Part shown: positions 44,613 to 53,086 of the stretch, piece by piece
Layout of the letters: each line of letters opens with the position of its first letter
How positions within the stretch are numbered: the stretch's first letter is position 1
Assembly: GCF_018678075.1 (NCBI RefSeq)
Contig: NZ_JAHHIR010000074.1
Span: 1 to 64,000, forward strand
Length of the DNA stretch: 64,000 nt
Reading direction: 5' to 3'
Source: Epibacterium ulvae
GTDB taxonomy: Bacteria > Pseudomonadota > Alphaproteobacteria > Rhodobacterales > Rhodobacteraceae
Position numbers and translations under genes: made by a program
The notes under the pieces: model-generated
Databases searched by the model: none
Seen by the model: the letters and a program-made list of their open reading frames with translations, nothing else
What the model was told of the DNA's origin: nothing

Positions 44613-45377
44613 CTCAGGACACATAACCAGAATATGACGGTTTCTGCGAGTGCGCGTACAGACAGGAAAACCTTTGGACAGCTGTCGTAACGGGTTGCTA
44701 CGCACCGCCAGTCTTTCAACCGGCTAAACATGATCTCAATCCGGTTACGCCTTTTGTAGCGGCGCTTGTCATACTTGATTGCTTTGTCTCGTGATTTTCG
44801 GCCTGGGATGCAAGACGTGACACCCATACTCACAAGGGCTTCTCGGAACCAATCCGCATCATAGCCACGATCCTCGAGCAGCCAGTCAGCTGCAGGCTAC
44901 TCACAAGCGCTCTGGCTCCGGTCCAATCGCTCATCACCTGACCAGCTGTCATAAAGAAACGAACTGGTCACCCCATCGTGTCAGTCACAGCATGCAACTT
45001 TGTATTCATGCGGCCTTTGGTGCGCTCTATCAGACGTCCACGTCCCCCTTTTTAACCGACAAGCTGGAAGCAGTCCGGTGGGCTTTGAGGTACGTTGCGT
45101 CGATAGAAATCGTTTTGTTGTCCGGTGCTTCAACAGCAAGCCCTTCCATGATCCGGGCAAACGCCCCTATGTCACTCCACCGTTTCCAACGATTGTAGAG
45201 CGCCTTGGCGGGGCCGTATTCATAGAGCGCATCACGTCAGCGCAAGCCATTGCGATTGATAAAGATATTGCCACCTAAGACATGTCTATTATCAACGCGC
45301 GGTACGCCATGGCTCTTTGAAAAATAGGGCCGAAGCCGCGCCATTTGATCTTCGTTCAGCCAGTAAAGATTGCTCAT
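44613..45377 (-). pseudogene. IS5-type transposase, multiply disrupted
   Basis: The reading starts at an ATG at 45377 (MSNLYWLNEDQMARLRPYF). A TGA at 45239-45237 replaces a codon where a tryptophan is usual (GLR-stop-RDALYEYG). It resumes through SIDATYLKAHRTASS, which carries the first catalytic Asp, then a frameshift near 45050 interrupts it. RGRLIERTKGRMNTKLHAV follows, another TGA, another frame change near the LVSSLQL segment, then EDRGYDADWFREAL (second Asp) and YKRRNRIEIMFSRLKDW (Glu). At least two stops and two frameshifts make it inactive. No stop remains at the 3' end, so the last frame runs past the IS end. Confidence 0.88.
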
Positions 45378-45447
45378 AAAGTCACCCAGATTGAGGGCAA
45401 TGAATCACGCTGCCATCTCAGCCCCAAGTGGATTAATCGGTCCTGAG
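44613..45447 (-). mobile_element. Decayed IS5-family insertion sequence, about 835 bp
   Basis: The ends are marked by an inverted pair CTCAGGAC (44613-44620) and GTCCTGAG (45440-45447), with weaker similarity further inward. Between them, on the minus strand, lies a broken DDE transposase. Length and gene content fit the IS427-like group of IS5. I cannot see a clear target duplication; outer bases differ (GG before the left arm, AC after the right one). It lies between the carboxypeptidase stop and the hairpin at 45455. Confidence 0.78.
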
Positions 45448-45454
45448 ACTAAAC

Positions 45455-45480
45455 AAGGACGCCCCTGAGGCGCCCTTTTT
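45455..45480 (+). terminator. Intrinsic terminator, probably the original one of the carboxypeptidase gene
   Basis: AAGGACGCC at 45455-45463 pairs with GGCGCCCTT at 45469-45477 with one mismatch, followed by a T-run to 45480. It lies just beyond the IS, on the side away from the carboxypeptidase gene. Confidence 0.78.
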
Positions 45481-45500
45481 CCTTTACGGCGCGGGTGCCG

Positions 45501-45659
45501 TCACCCTTTGGGGTGGTCGTCCCAATCATCACTCAATATCCGGCGCGCGTCGCCTTCCGGATCGTCATATTGGCTAGAGCGGATGGTATAGACAAAGCCC
45601 GCCAATCCAAGCCCGCCCAGAATCAAAGAAATCGGTATCAGATAGGAAATCACGGTCAT
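45501..45659 (-). CDS. ccoS: cbb3-type cytochrome oxidase assembly protein CcoS
   Basis: A 52-residue protein with one transmembrane helix (ISYLIPISLILGGLGLAGFVY) followed by SSQYDDPEGDARRILSDD, the standard CcoS pattern. CcoS is needed for cofactor insertion into the cbb3 oxidase catalytic subunit. I prefer the ATG at 45659, which has a GGA-rich stretch at proper distance; an ATG at 45668 is possible. It is the last gene of ccoGHIS. Confidence 0.92.
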   Translation of the reverse strand: MTVISYLIPISLILGGLGLAGFVYTIRSSQYDDPEGDARRILSDDWDDHPKG

Positions 45660-45674
45660 TGGATCCATTCCAAT

Positions 45675-47864
45675 TCAGCGCAGGCGCAAAGCATTCAGCG
45701 ACACGGTGATAGACGACAACGACATCGCCAGTGCCGCAATCAATGGAGTCGCCAATCCAGCCACAGCCAAGGGCACGGCAATGACGTTATAAAGCGTTGC
45801 TAGGCGAAAGTTTTCCCATATCCGGCGGGTTGCCTTTTGCGCCGTGACACAGGCCTGCGCGATTGGCTCCAGATCCCGCCCCAACAGTACAATGTCTGAG
45901 GCAACTCGTGCCGCGTCCAAGGCGGTGGCCGGGGAAATCGACACATGGGCCGCAGCCAAAGCTGCCGTGTCGTTAAGCCCATCGCCGACCATCAAAACCT
46001 TGCGTCCCTGTGTCGTCAGCCGTTGGACTTGCTCCAGTTTATCTTGCGGCAAGGCGGAGGACGTCCAAGCCGCAATCCCAAGCCGCTGCGCCAGAGCCGC
46101 AACCGGTGTCTCGCTATCTCCGGACAACAAGATGACGTCTTTTCCTGCCGATATAAGGGCTTGCACCGCGTCATCGGCCCCTTTGCGCAGGCCATCCTCA
46201 AAGGTGAAGACCCGAATACGCCCGTCGCCGCAATCAAGATAGGCAGCGGTTTCATGCACCGGCGCCACCCCCACCCACTCTGCGCGGCCCAAGCGCACAA
46301 AGGATCCGTGCAGGTGCCCCTCGGTCCCGAAACCGGGGATTTCTTCGACCATATCAAGCGGTGCCGGATTGATCCCTGCCGCCTGCGCTGCACGTGTTAA
46401 AGCCTGCGCCAATGGGTGCGACGACGCCTCGGCCAGGGCAAGCGCAATCTCCAAATCGCGGCGGCTGTGCTCACCCATATTGGTCACAACCGGCGCGCCT
46501 TCGGTCAGAGTGCCGGTTTTGTCGAACACGACGGTATCCACCTCGGCCAATCGTTCCAAAGCGGTGGCGTTCTTGATCAACAATCCGCGTTTGAACAGTC
46601 GGCCCGACGCGGCCGTTGTCACCGCCGGCACTGCAAGGCCGAGCGCGCAGGGACAAGTGATGATCAACACAGCCGCCGCGATGTTCAACGCGGTGCGCAT
46701 GTCGAGGGTCCACATGTACCAACCCGCAAAAGCCAGCCCCGACAGGACATGGACACCCGGCGCATAAAGCGTGGCCGCACGGTCCGCCAGCGACGTGTAG
46801 CGCGACCGCCCGCTTTCGGCGACAGCCACCAAATCGGCCATACGATGCAGCGATGTCTCCTGCCCGACGGCCGTTGCCTGTACAGTCAAAGGACCCGTCA
46901 GATTGACTTCACCAGCAGAGACCCGCTGCCCCGGCTCCGCAAACACCGGCAAGGTTTCACCGGTCAACAGTGAGCGGTCCAGCTCGGACTGGCCCGCAAC
47001 AATCACCCCGTCCACCGGCATGCGCCCACCAGGACGGACCAGGACCAGATCTCCAATGGCCAGCTCGGACACCGCGACCTCTGCCTCGGTACCGTTGGAA
47101 ATGCGAATGGCGCGCGGCACCTCCAAGGCCGCCAGTTCCTCGGCAGCGGACCGGGCGACAGCGCGGGTCCGTTGATCCAGATAGCGCCCGGCCAACAAAA
47201 AGAACGTGAGCGTCAAGGCGGCATCAAAATAGGCATGTTCCCCGCTGAGGCTGGTTTCCCACAGTGACGTCACCAGCGCGAGCACCAGCGCCAGGACAAT
47301 CGGCACATCCATGTTCAACCGCCGCACCCGCAGGGCGCTCCAGGCATTTACAAAAAACGGCTTTCCCGCATAGGCGACTGCGGGGATTGAAATCGCCGCC
47401 GAAATCCAGTGGAACATGTCGCGGGTTGCATCGGTCGCGCCGGACCAGACCGAGATCGACAACAACATCACGTTCATGGAGGCGAACCCTGCCACCGCCA
47501 GACGCATAGCCAGGTCGCGGCCAATCTTGTCGGTGGCGGTTGCGGACAGCTGTCCCAGATCCAGTTCATGCGCCTCATACCCCAGACCTTCGACAATGGG
47601 GACGAGATCGGCAACCTTGATGAGGTCTGCGTCAGCCTCGATCAAGGCACGTTTGAGCGTCAGATTGACCCGTGCGGACCGGATGCCTGGAACCTGAGAG
47701 AGGCCGCGCTCCACCTTGGAAATACAGGCCTGACAGTGAATTGTCGGCAGCGACAACGCCAAACGCGCGGTGGTCGGGGCGGTATCCGCTGCTGCACTGG
47801 GCGCGGCAATACATCCAGGGCAAACCGCCATTTGCGGGCGGTGCGGATCGGCCTGAACGCTCAT
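45675..47864 (-). CDS. ccoI: Copper-translocating P-type ATPase CcoI (FixI)
   Basis: A 729-residue inner-membrane P1B ATPase that supplies copper for the binuclear centre of cbb3 oxidase. A CPGC motif near residue 15 precedes a heavy-metal domain with HCQAC (43-47). The membrane metal site CPC is at 404-406, the phosphorylated Asp is in DKTGT (448-452), and GDGLNDTAALAAAHV is the hinge motif. It abuts ccoH (stop and start adjacent) and precedes ccoS. Confidence 0.95.
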   Translation of the reverse strand: MSVQADPHRPQMAVCPGCIAAPSAAADTAPTTARLALSLPTIHCQACISKVERGLSQVPGIRSARVNLTLKRALIEADADLIKVADLVPIVEGLGYEAHELDLGQLSATATDKIGRDLAMRLAVAGFASMNVMLLSISVWSGATDATRDMFHWISAAISIPAVAYAGKPFFVNAWSALRVRRLNMDVPIVLALVLALVTSLWETSLSGEHAYFDAALTLTFFLLAGRYLDQRTRAVARSAAEELAALEVPRAIRISNGTEAEVAVSELAIGDLVLVRPGGRMPVDGVIVAGQSELDRSLLTGETLPVFAEPGQRVSAGEVNLTGPLTVQATAVGQETSLHRMADLVAVAESGRSRYTSLADRAATLYAPGVHVLSGLAFAGWYMWTLDMRTALNIAAAVLIITCPCALGLAVPAVTTAASGRLFKRGLLIKNATALERLAEVDTVVFDKTGTLTEGAPVVTNMGEHSRRDLEIALALAEASSHPLAQALTRAAQAAGINPAPLDMVEEIPGFGTEGHLHGSFVRLGRAEWVGVAPVHETAAYLDCGDGRIRVFTFEDGLRKGADDAVQALISAGKDVILLSGDSETPVAALAQRLGIAAWTSSALPQDKLEQVQRLTTQGRKVLMVGDGLNDTAALAAAHVSISPATALDAARVASDIVLLGRDLEPIAQACVTAQKATRRIWENFRLATLYNVIAVPLAVAGLATPLIAALAMSLSSITVSLNALRLR

Positions 47865-48335
47865 CTACGCATCCTCGCGTACGTGGATGATCACACGTTG
47901 GGTGAATTCGGTCCCGTCACTCGCGCGCGCCACCATCCGCAAGTTCCAATTGCCGTCGCCCACACTCACCGGCGCCACATAGGCACTGCCGTCATAGGTG
48001 AAATCCGGCGTTTGGTCGTCTTTCACATGTGTGGCCCGGCCAAATGTCGCGCTAAGCTTGGCGACCTCGACAGGCTGCCCGTCACGGTCGGTGATCGACA
48101 GACGCAGGATGTCATTCTGCACCTCGGCCCAGATGTCCCACCCAAGAGCCTCCTGCGCATTGCGGCGCAGATCGAATTCCTGGCTGGCGACATAGGAATT
48201 GGCGACTTCCAACCCTGGAAAGGTCTTAACCGCTTTGACAGCCAAAGTGATATTGACGCCGATGATGACGGCAAAACATCCCACAAAAAGCAGCAAGGCA
48301 TGGCGTCCAGTAAATTCACGTTGCGGCTTGTCCAT
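47865..48335 (-). CDS. ccoH: cbb3 oxidase assembly protein CcoH (FixH)
   Basis: A 156-residue protein with an N-terminal transmembrane helix (HALLLFVGCFAVIIGVNITL) and a periplasmic domain with NSYVASQEF, typical of FixH. It stabilises cbb3 oxidase assembly together with CcoI. It lies 2 bp after ccoG and directly before ccoI. Confidence 0.92.
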   Translation of the reverse strand: MDKPQREFTGRHALLLFVGCFAVIIGVNITLAVKAVKTFPGLEVANSYVASQEFDLRRNAQEALGWDIWAEVQNDILRLSITDRDGQPVEVAKLSATFGRATHVKDDQTPDFTYDGSAYVAPVSVGDGNWNLRMVARASDGTEFTQRVIIHVREDA

Positions 48336-48337
48336 GT

Positions 48338-49768
48338 TTATTGTCCCTGTCCGTTAAAGGTGCTGTCTTTGTAGGCGCGCTCGCCGCTCTCTTGGTCTTC
48401 GACCCAGATACGCACATCGCTGGCTTCCCCCTGCGCGGGTTTGGTGCCTTTTGGGGCGATCACGTAGACCCGCTGCAGATGGGCGGCGTCGGCTGGCACG
48501 TCGACTGTGGCGTCGTCTTCGTTTTCTAGGGCGATCCGGTAGGCCGCATCGCCACTGACGGAGAGCGCGAACGAGCGTGCTTCGCCATGTTTATTGCGCA
48601 GCTGCACATCATAGGTGTTGCGAATGGAACCGTCAGAGAGCGTCACATAAGTCGGGTTGCGGACCGGTGCCACGGTCAGATCAACCTCGGGGCGAATGAA
48701 CAGCGCGTAGACCAGCGCAACTCCGACCAGCGACCAGAGCGCCGTATATAAAACCGTACGCGGGCGCAGGATATGGGACCAGACGGGTTTGGGCTTTTCA
48801 CCCGCCTTTTCACGGGTCTCATCCGACAGCGCCATGTAATCGATCAAACCGCGTGGCTTGCCGATCTTGGCCATGATGTCATCACAGGCGTCAATACAGA
48901 GCGCGCAGGTGATGCACTCCATCTGTTGGCCGTCGCGAATGTCGATCCCAACGGGGCAGACGTTGACGCAGGCCATACAGTCGATGCAGTCACCTTTTTG
49001 CGCCACATCCGCCGATTTGCTGTGTTTGCCACGCGGCTCACCGCGCCAAGGGCGATACCCAACCGTCAGCGTATCTTCGTCCATCATCGCCGCCTGAATA
49101 CGGGGCCAGGGGCAGGCATAGATACAGATCTGCTCACGTGCGAAACCGCCAAACAGAAAGGTGGTAAAGGTCAGGATCGCTATGGTGGAGTAGGCGACTG
49201 TATGGGCTTGCCCGGTCACCAAATCCACCGCCAATGTCGGCGCATCCGCAAAGTAAAAGACCCAAGCCCCCCCGGTCGCAAGGCCAATCAACAGCCAGGC
49301 CACCCATTTGGTCAGCCGCAAACGGATTTTGCGCAGGTCGAGCTTTTTCTGCCGGTGCAGGCGCAGACGCGCATTGCGGTCGCCTTCGATCCAACGTTCG
49401 ACCAGGATGTAAAGGTCGGTCCAAACCGTCTGCGGGCAAGCATAGCCGCACCAGACTCGCCCCAAGGCCGAAGTGAACAGAAACAACCCCAGCCCGGCCA
49501 TGATCAAGAGACCGGCCACAAAATAGAACTCATGCGGCCAGATTTCGATCCAAAAGAAATAGAACCGCCGATTGGCCAGATCAATCAGCACCGCCTGATC
49601 CGGCAGGTTCGGCCCCCTGTCCCATCGCAGGAATGGCGTCAGATAATAGATGCCCAGGGTCACCGCCATGATGATCCATTTGAGACTGCGAAACTTCCCA
49701 GATACCCGGCGGGGAAAAATCGGCTCCCGGGCGGCATAAAGGCTGGGGGTCGGACTGGAATCGCTCAC
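48338..49768 (-). CDS. ccoG: cbb3 oxidase accessory protein CcoG (FixG/RdxA-like)
   Basis: A 476-residue membrane-bound ferredoxin-like protein involved in copper reduction for cbb3 oxidase. Several transmembrane helices surround GRVWCGYACPQTVWTDLY; then a 2[4Fe-4S] ferredoxin domain has CIDCMACVNVCPVG and CITCALCIDACDDIM. The C-terminal third is an Ig-like periplasmic domain. The start is a GTG at 49768 with a GGAG ribosome site. An FNR box lies 65 bp upstream. It heads ccoGHIS. Confidence 0.95.
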   Translation of the reverse strand: MSDSSPTPSLYAAREPIFPRRVSGKFRSLKWIIMAVTLGIYYLTPFLRWDRGPNLPDQAVLIDLANRRFYFFWIEIWPHEFYFVAGLLIMAGLGLFLFTSALGRVWCGYACPQTVWTDLYILVERWIEGDRNARLRLHRQKKLDLRKIRLRLTKWVAWLLIGLATGGAWVFYFADAPTLAVDLVTGQAHTVAYSTIAILTFTTFLFGGFAREQICIYACPWPRIQAAMMDEDTLTVGYRPWRGEPRGKHSKSADVAQKGDCIDCMACVNVCPVGIDIRDGQQMECITCALCIDACDDIMAKIGKPRGLIDYMALSDETREKAGEKPKPVWSHILRPRTVLYTALWSLVGVALVYALFIRPEVDLTVAPVRNPTYVTLSDGSIRNTYDVQLRNKHGEARSFALSVSGDAAYRIALENEDDATVDVPADAAHLQRVYVIAPKGTKPAQGEASDVRIWVEDQESGERAYKDSTFNGQGQ

Positions 49769-49832
49769 GGGCGTGCTCCAAGGGTTACTGCATTACCAAC
49801 CCGACTTTTGCCCAACATGCGGCATTCGAACT

Positions 49833-49846
49833 TTGACGTGGATCAA
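49833..49846. promoter_or_regulatory. FNR/FnrL box upstream of ccoG
   Basis: TTGACGTGGATCAA fits TTGAC/T-N4-ATCAA with one deviation from the perfect TTGAT half. Its centre is about 71 bp upstream of the ccoG start codon, so an activating position with a leader of about 30 bases is possible. Confidence 0.85.
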
Positions 49847-49908
49847 AAAGCGCATGGCCAATGGATGTTTTTCACCTGTTTGCCCTGCGCGTTTTGTCGC
49901 GTCTGGCC

Positions 49909-50781
49909 CTAAACGGTGCCTTGGCGACGCAGCCAGGCCGCAAATTTACGAGCTGCAGGGCGCACGACGCCGGGGCGAGTGACAATGTGATAACCGCGTG
50001 CATCTTCTTCGCGAAACAGCTCAACCAAGCGGCCGCTGGCCAGTTCATCCAACACAAACTCGCGAATCTTGACCGCAACCCCCTGCCCGCCGACAACGGC
50101 GTCCAACAACAGGTTTCCGGGCAGGCGCACACGCGGGCCACGCGGTTCACTGTCGACCCCGCGGGACCGCATCCAGGCACCTGCTTCCGTGGTGCCCAGC
50201 TCTTCGACCCACGGCAAATCCAACAGATCGCTGGGTGAGGCAATGTCACGCCCGGCAATCAACGCAGGCGCGGCTGTGACCACCAATTGCACCGGCAGAA
50301 ACATCTCGGCTTCCAGCCCGCCCCAGTGGCCGTCGCCATAACGGATCGCCAGGTCGAAATCCCCCTTGTGCATGTCCACCACGGCGCCGGTTGGGTCCAA
50401 GATCAAGTCGATCTCGGGATGGCGTTCGCGAAATTCACCCAGACGCGGCATCAACCATTTGGCGGCAAACATCGGGGTACAGGTGATGCGAACGGGGCGC
50501 GCATCGCTCTGTTTGGCCAATTCCTGCACCGCGTTCTCGATCGCACCGAACCCCAACTGCAGAGCCTGCGCCAGTCGGTGCCCGGCCAAGGTCAGCTCCA
50601 ATGCGCGCCCGTGTCGGTCTACCAGCGACATATCCAGATGCTTTTCAAGGGCGCGAATTTGCTGGCTGATTGCTGCATGACTGACGTTCAAACTGTCCCC
50701 GGCTTCGGCAACACCGCCGCGTTCAGCAAAGGCCGCAAAGGCGCGCAGCGCCGACAATGGCGGCATCTTCATCCAATCCAT
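49909..50781 (-). CDS. LysR-family transcriptional regulator (GcvA-like)
   Basis: A 290-residue regulator. The winged-helix domain occupies the first 65 residues (LSALRAFAAFAERGGVAEAG, NVSHAAISQQIRALEKHLD) and a periplasmic-binding-like effector domain follows. The text WMKMPPLSALRAF and LPWVEELG suggests the GcvA-type subgroup. It lies inside the cbb3 cluster, between ccoG and ccoP, and is divergent from a small gene at 50886 that is the obvious target candidate. Confidence 0.9.
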   Translation of the reverse strand: MDWMKMPPLSALRAFAAFAERGGVAEAGDSLNVSHAAISQQIRALEKHLDMSLVDRHGRALELTLAGHRLAQALQLGFGAIENAVQELAKQSDARPVRITCTPMFAAKWLMPRLGEFRERHPEIDLILDPTGAVVDMHKGDFDLAIRYGDGHWGGLEAEMFLPVQLVVTAAPALIAGRDIASPSDLLDLPWVEELGTTEAGAWMRSRGVDSEPRGPRVRLPGNLLLDAVVGGQGVAVKIREFVLDELASGRLVELFREEDARGYHIVTRPGVVRPAARKFAAWLRRQGTV

Positions 50782-50885
50782 AGTTAACCTCAGCTTACAT
50801 GTTCGATTTCTTATTGAGTCGCATAAAACCGACGCTTCGGAAAGGGTGGACCAGGAGAATTACACGAAGACACAGGAGAAAGACC

Positions 50886-51080
50886 ATGTTGACCAGCGTT
50901 TACTCACACGTGTTTCTAACTGCGGCAGGTTTTGACACAGACCGACTGCCCCCGATTGATGACGCGGTTCCTATCGAGCCCAAGAAACGGCGTTTTGCTC
51001 ATGAAATATGGAGAAAAATGACGCCGGCATTCCGGGAAACGCGCGAACAATGCGAAACACCGGCGTCAACATCGTGCTAA
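50886..51080 (+). CDS. Small protein of unknown function divergent from the LysR gene
   Basis: A 64-residue protein with an excellent ribosome site (CAGGAGAAAG, 5 bp before the ATG at 50886). The N-terminus MLTSVYSHVFLTAAGFDTD is mildly hydrophobic, the middle is basic (EPKKRRFAHEIWRKM) and the end polar. I recognise no family. The divergent arrangement with a LysR gene suggests LysR control. The frame is open further upstream, but the ribosome site fixes this start. Confidence 0.65.
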   Translation: MLTSVYSHVFLTAAGFDTDRLPPIDDAVPIEPKKRRFAHEIWRKMTPAFRETREQCETPASTSC

Positions 51081-51177
51081 AGTGGCGCACGAAACGGAGA
51101 AGGACTGCGTTGACCGCCCGCATGGATCTGCCGCAGTCCTCGCCCCTCATCTGTCGCATGAGACCTGGCCTGAAACT

Positions 51178-51191
51178 TTGATCTGCATCAA
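51178..51191. promoter_or_regulatory. Perfect FNR box between convergent genes
   Basis: TTGATCTGCATCAA is identical to the box in the ccoN promoter. Here it lies between the small gene ending at 51080 and the ccoP terminator, with no downstream gene. A CATGAT at 51215-51220 is at the right distance to be the -10 of a plus-strand class II promoter. Confidence 0.75.
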
Positions 51192-51230
51192 GTCGCACAA
51201 CAAAGTTGGAATAACATGATACGCAAAAAA

Positions 51231-51249
51231 GGGCCGCGAGATGCGGCCC
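51231..51249 (-). terminator. Intrinsic terminator of ccoNOQP
   Basis: GGGCCGC at 51231-51237 pairs with GCGGCCC at 51243-51249 around GAGAT. On the minus strand it is followed by a run of six T (AAAAAA at 51225-51230), 34 bp past the ccoP stop. Confidence 0.9.
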
Positions 51250-51282
51250 CTTTGGTGTGATCTGAACGGTTTGCAAACTGCG

Positions 51283-52149
51283 TTACTCACCACCGCCCAA
51301 TTGGTGGACATAGGCCGTCACCGATCGGATCTCTGCCTCGCTCAGGCGGTTGGACCAGGATGGCATTACCCCAAAACGCGCGGTGTTGATGGTCTCCACC
51401 ACATCCGTGTAGGAGCCGCTATAAAGCCAGATCGCATCCGCAAGGTTCGGCGCGCCCTGGAACAGATCCCCCTGGGCCTGCTCACCGTGGCAGGAGGTAC
51501 AGTTGTCGGCAAACAAGACCTGACCATCCGCCACAACCGAAGCATCCTGCGGATCACCGGACAGCGATAGCACGTAGTTGGCGATGGCATGGATTTCGCC
51601 GTCCTCCAAAAGCTCGTCGCGACCAAAGGCAGGCATCTCGGAATATCGCGCGTCGTCGTCTTCCTCGTTGCGGATCCCGTGCGCCACCGTGGTTTGAATG
51701 TCCTCGATGGTGCCGCCCCATAGCCAGTCATCGTCCAGCAGGTTAGGATACCCTACGGCCCCTGCCGCGCCAGAGCCGTGACACTGAGCGCACCAGGTCT
51801 TGAACACTGCCGAACCAGCCGAGACGGCATAGCCGTGTAGTTCGGGATCGCTGGTGAGGGTCGCCATATCAACCGCTTCCAAACGCGCATTGATCGGGCC
51901 GTTGGCCGCGTCGACAGCGGCGATATCAGCCGCGACATTCGCCCGCGTCGACCAGCCAAGCAAGCCGGTTGTAGCCGAACTGACCAAGGGCCAAGCCGGA
52001 TAGGCAATCGAATACCCGATGGCCCAGACGATGCAGATATAAAACGTCCACAGCCACCAACGCGGCATCGGATTGTCAAACTCCTCGATCCCGTCCCAGC
52101 TGTGACCGGTGGTGGGAACGTCATGAGGTTGAACCGGTTTCTTAGTCAT
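51283..52149 (-). CDS. ccoP: cbb3-type cytochrome c oxidase subunit III (dihaem)
   Basis: A 288-residue membrane-anchored dihaem cytochrome that passes electrons to CcoO and CcoN. Two hydrophobic stretches near residues 32-62 anchor it. The haem-binding motifs are CAQCH (120-124) and CTSCH (217-221), with EMPAFG and VMPSW supplying axial methionines. It overlaps ccoQ by 4 bp and ends in a terminator. Confidence 0.96.
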   Translation of the reverse strand: MTKKPVQPHDVPTTGHSWDGIEEFDNPMPRWWLWTFYICIVWAIGYSIAYPAWPLVSSATTGLLGWSTRANVAADIAAVDAANGPINARLEAVDMATLTSDPELHGYAVSAGSAVFKTWCAQCHGSGAAGAVGYPNLLDDDWLWGGTIEDIQTTVAHGIRNEEDDDARYSEMPAFGRDELLEDGEIHAIANYVLSLSGDPQDASVVADGQVLFADNCTSCHGEQAQGDLFQGAPNLADAIWLYSGSYTDVVETINTARFGVMPSWSNRLSEAEIRSVTAYVHQLGGGE

Positions 52150-52331
52150 GTCCGGGTCTCCTCAGGCTCGGCGGGTTTATCCGCGTGGCGAAATGGGATG
52201 TCGGCAGTGTCGGCGTAGACGGTGCTGCTGCCGGGGCGAAAGGCCCAGACAACAACGCCGACAAAGAAGGTGAACAGCAACAACAGCATCCAACTGTCGG
52301 CGAACTGGCGTAGAAGCGTATAAGATTCCAT
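52146..52331 (-). CDS. ccoQ: cbb3-type cytochrome c oxidase subunit CcoQ
   Basis: A 61-residue subunit with one transmembrane helix (WMLLLLFTFFVGVVVWAF) followed by RPGSSTVYADTADIPFR, the usual FixQ pattern. It stabilises the complex. GGAGGAG precedes the start. It lies between ccoO (12 bp) and ccoP (4-bp overlap). Confidence 0.93.
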   Translation of the reverse strand: MESYTLLRQFADSWMLLLLFTFFVGVVVWAFRPGSSTVYADTADIPFRHADKPAEPEETRT

Positions 52332-52343
52332 CTCATCTCCTCC

Positions 52344-53072
52344 TTAGCGGCTGGCGTCTGGGGTGAAGGTCGAGAAATCAACCAGCGTTCCCAGCATTTG
52401 CAGATAGGCGATCAGCGCGTCGGCCTCAGACACGCCGGGCTGGCCGTCGAAATTGCGCACATTGATGTCTTCGCCGTAGCGTTCAAGCAGACCGTCATAG
52501 TCGCTGTCAGGATCGGCCTGCGCCCGGAAATCCAGTTGCGCCTGCTCCACCATTTCGTCGGTATAGGGCACACCAACCATGGCATTGGTGGCCATGACGT
52601 CGCCAATGTATTCGCCTTCGATCATTGTTCGTTCCAAGAAGCCGTATTTGGGCATCACCGATTCCGGCACCACTGCCTGTGGGTTGCGCAAATGGTCCAC
52701 GTGCCAATCGTCGGAATACCGCCCCCCCACACGGGCCAAATCTGGCCCGGTGCGTTTGGAGCCCCATTGGAACGGGTGGTCATACATAGATTCCGCCGCC
52801 AATGAGTAGTGGCCATAGCGCTCCACCTCATCCCGCATTGGGCGGATCATCTGGCTGTGGCAGACATAGCACCCTTCGCGGACGTAGATGTCGCGCCCCG
52901 TCAGCTCCAGCGGCGTATAGGGGCGCATGCCCTCGACCTTCTCAATGGTGTTTTCCAGGTAGAACAGCGGCGTGATCTGAACCAGACCACCAATAGTCAC
53001 CACTAGAAAAGAGAAGATCAGCAGGAGGGTCGCGTTGGTTTCAAGGATCTTGTGTTTATCAAGAATAGCCAT
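52344..53072 (-). CDS. ccoO: cbb3-type cytochrome c oxidase subunit II (monohaem)
   Basis: A 242-residue cytochrome with one N-terminal transmembrane helix ([18 protein letters not shown]) and a haem motif CYVCH at residues 68-72 followed by [10 protein letters not shown], typical of Fix[10 protein letters not shown] gives the axial methionine region. It is 14 bp after ccoN. Confidence 0.96.
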   Translation of the reverse strand: MAILDKHKILETNATLLLIFSFLVVTIGGLVQITPLFYLENTIEKVEGMRPYTPLELTGRDIYVREGCYVCHSQMIRPMRDEVERYGHYSLAAESMYDHPFQWGSKRTGPDLARVGGRYSDDWHVDHLRNPQAVVPESVMPKYGFLERTMIEGEYIGDVMATNAMVGVPYTDEMVEQAQLDFRAQADPDSDYDGLLERYGEDINVRNFDGQPGVSEADALIAYLQMLGTLVDFSTFTPDASR

Positions 53073-53086
53073 CTTTCCGGCCCTCC

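Noticed and set aside
44378-44833. Open minus-strand frame of about 150 codons
   Set aside because: Its first part is the C-terminal end of the dead IS transposase and the rest is antisense to the carboxypeptidase gene; it has no own start signals.
49773-49982. Plus-strand frame upstream of the LysR region
   Set aside because: It overlaps the ccoG promoter with its FNR box and the 3' end of the LysR gene, and has no family pattern.
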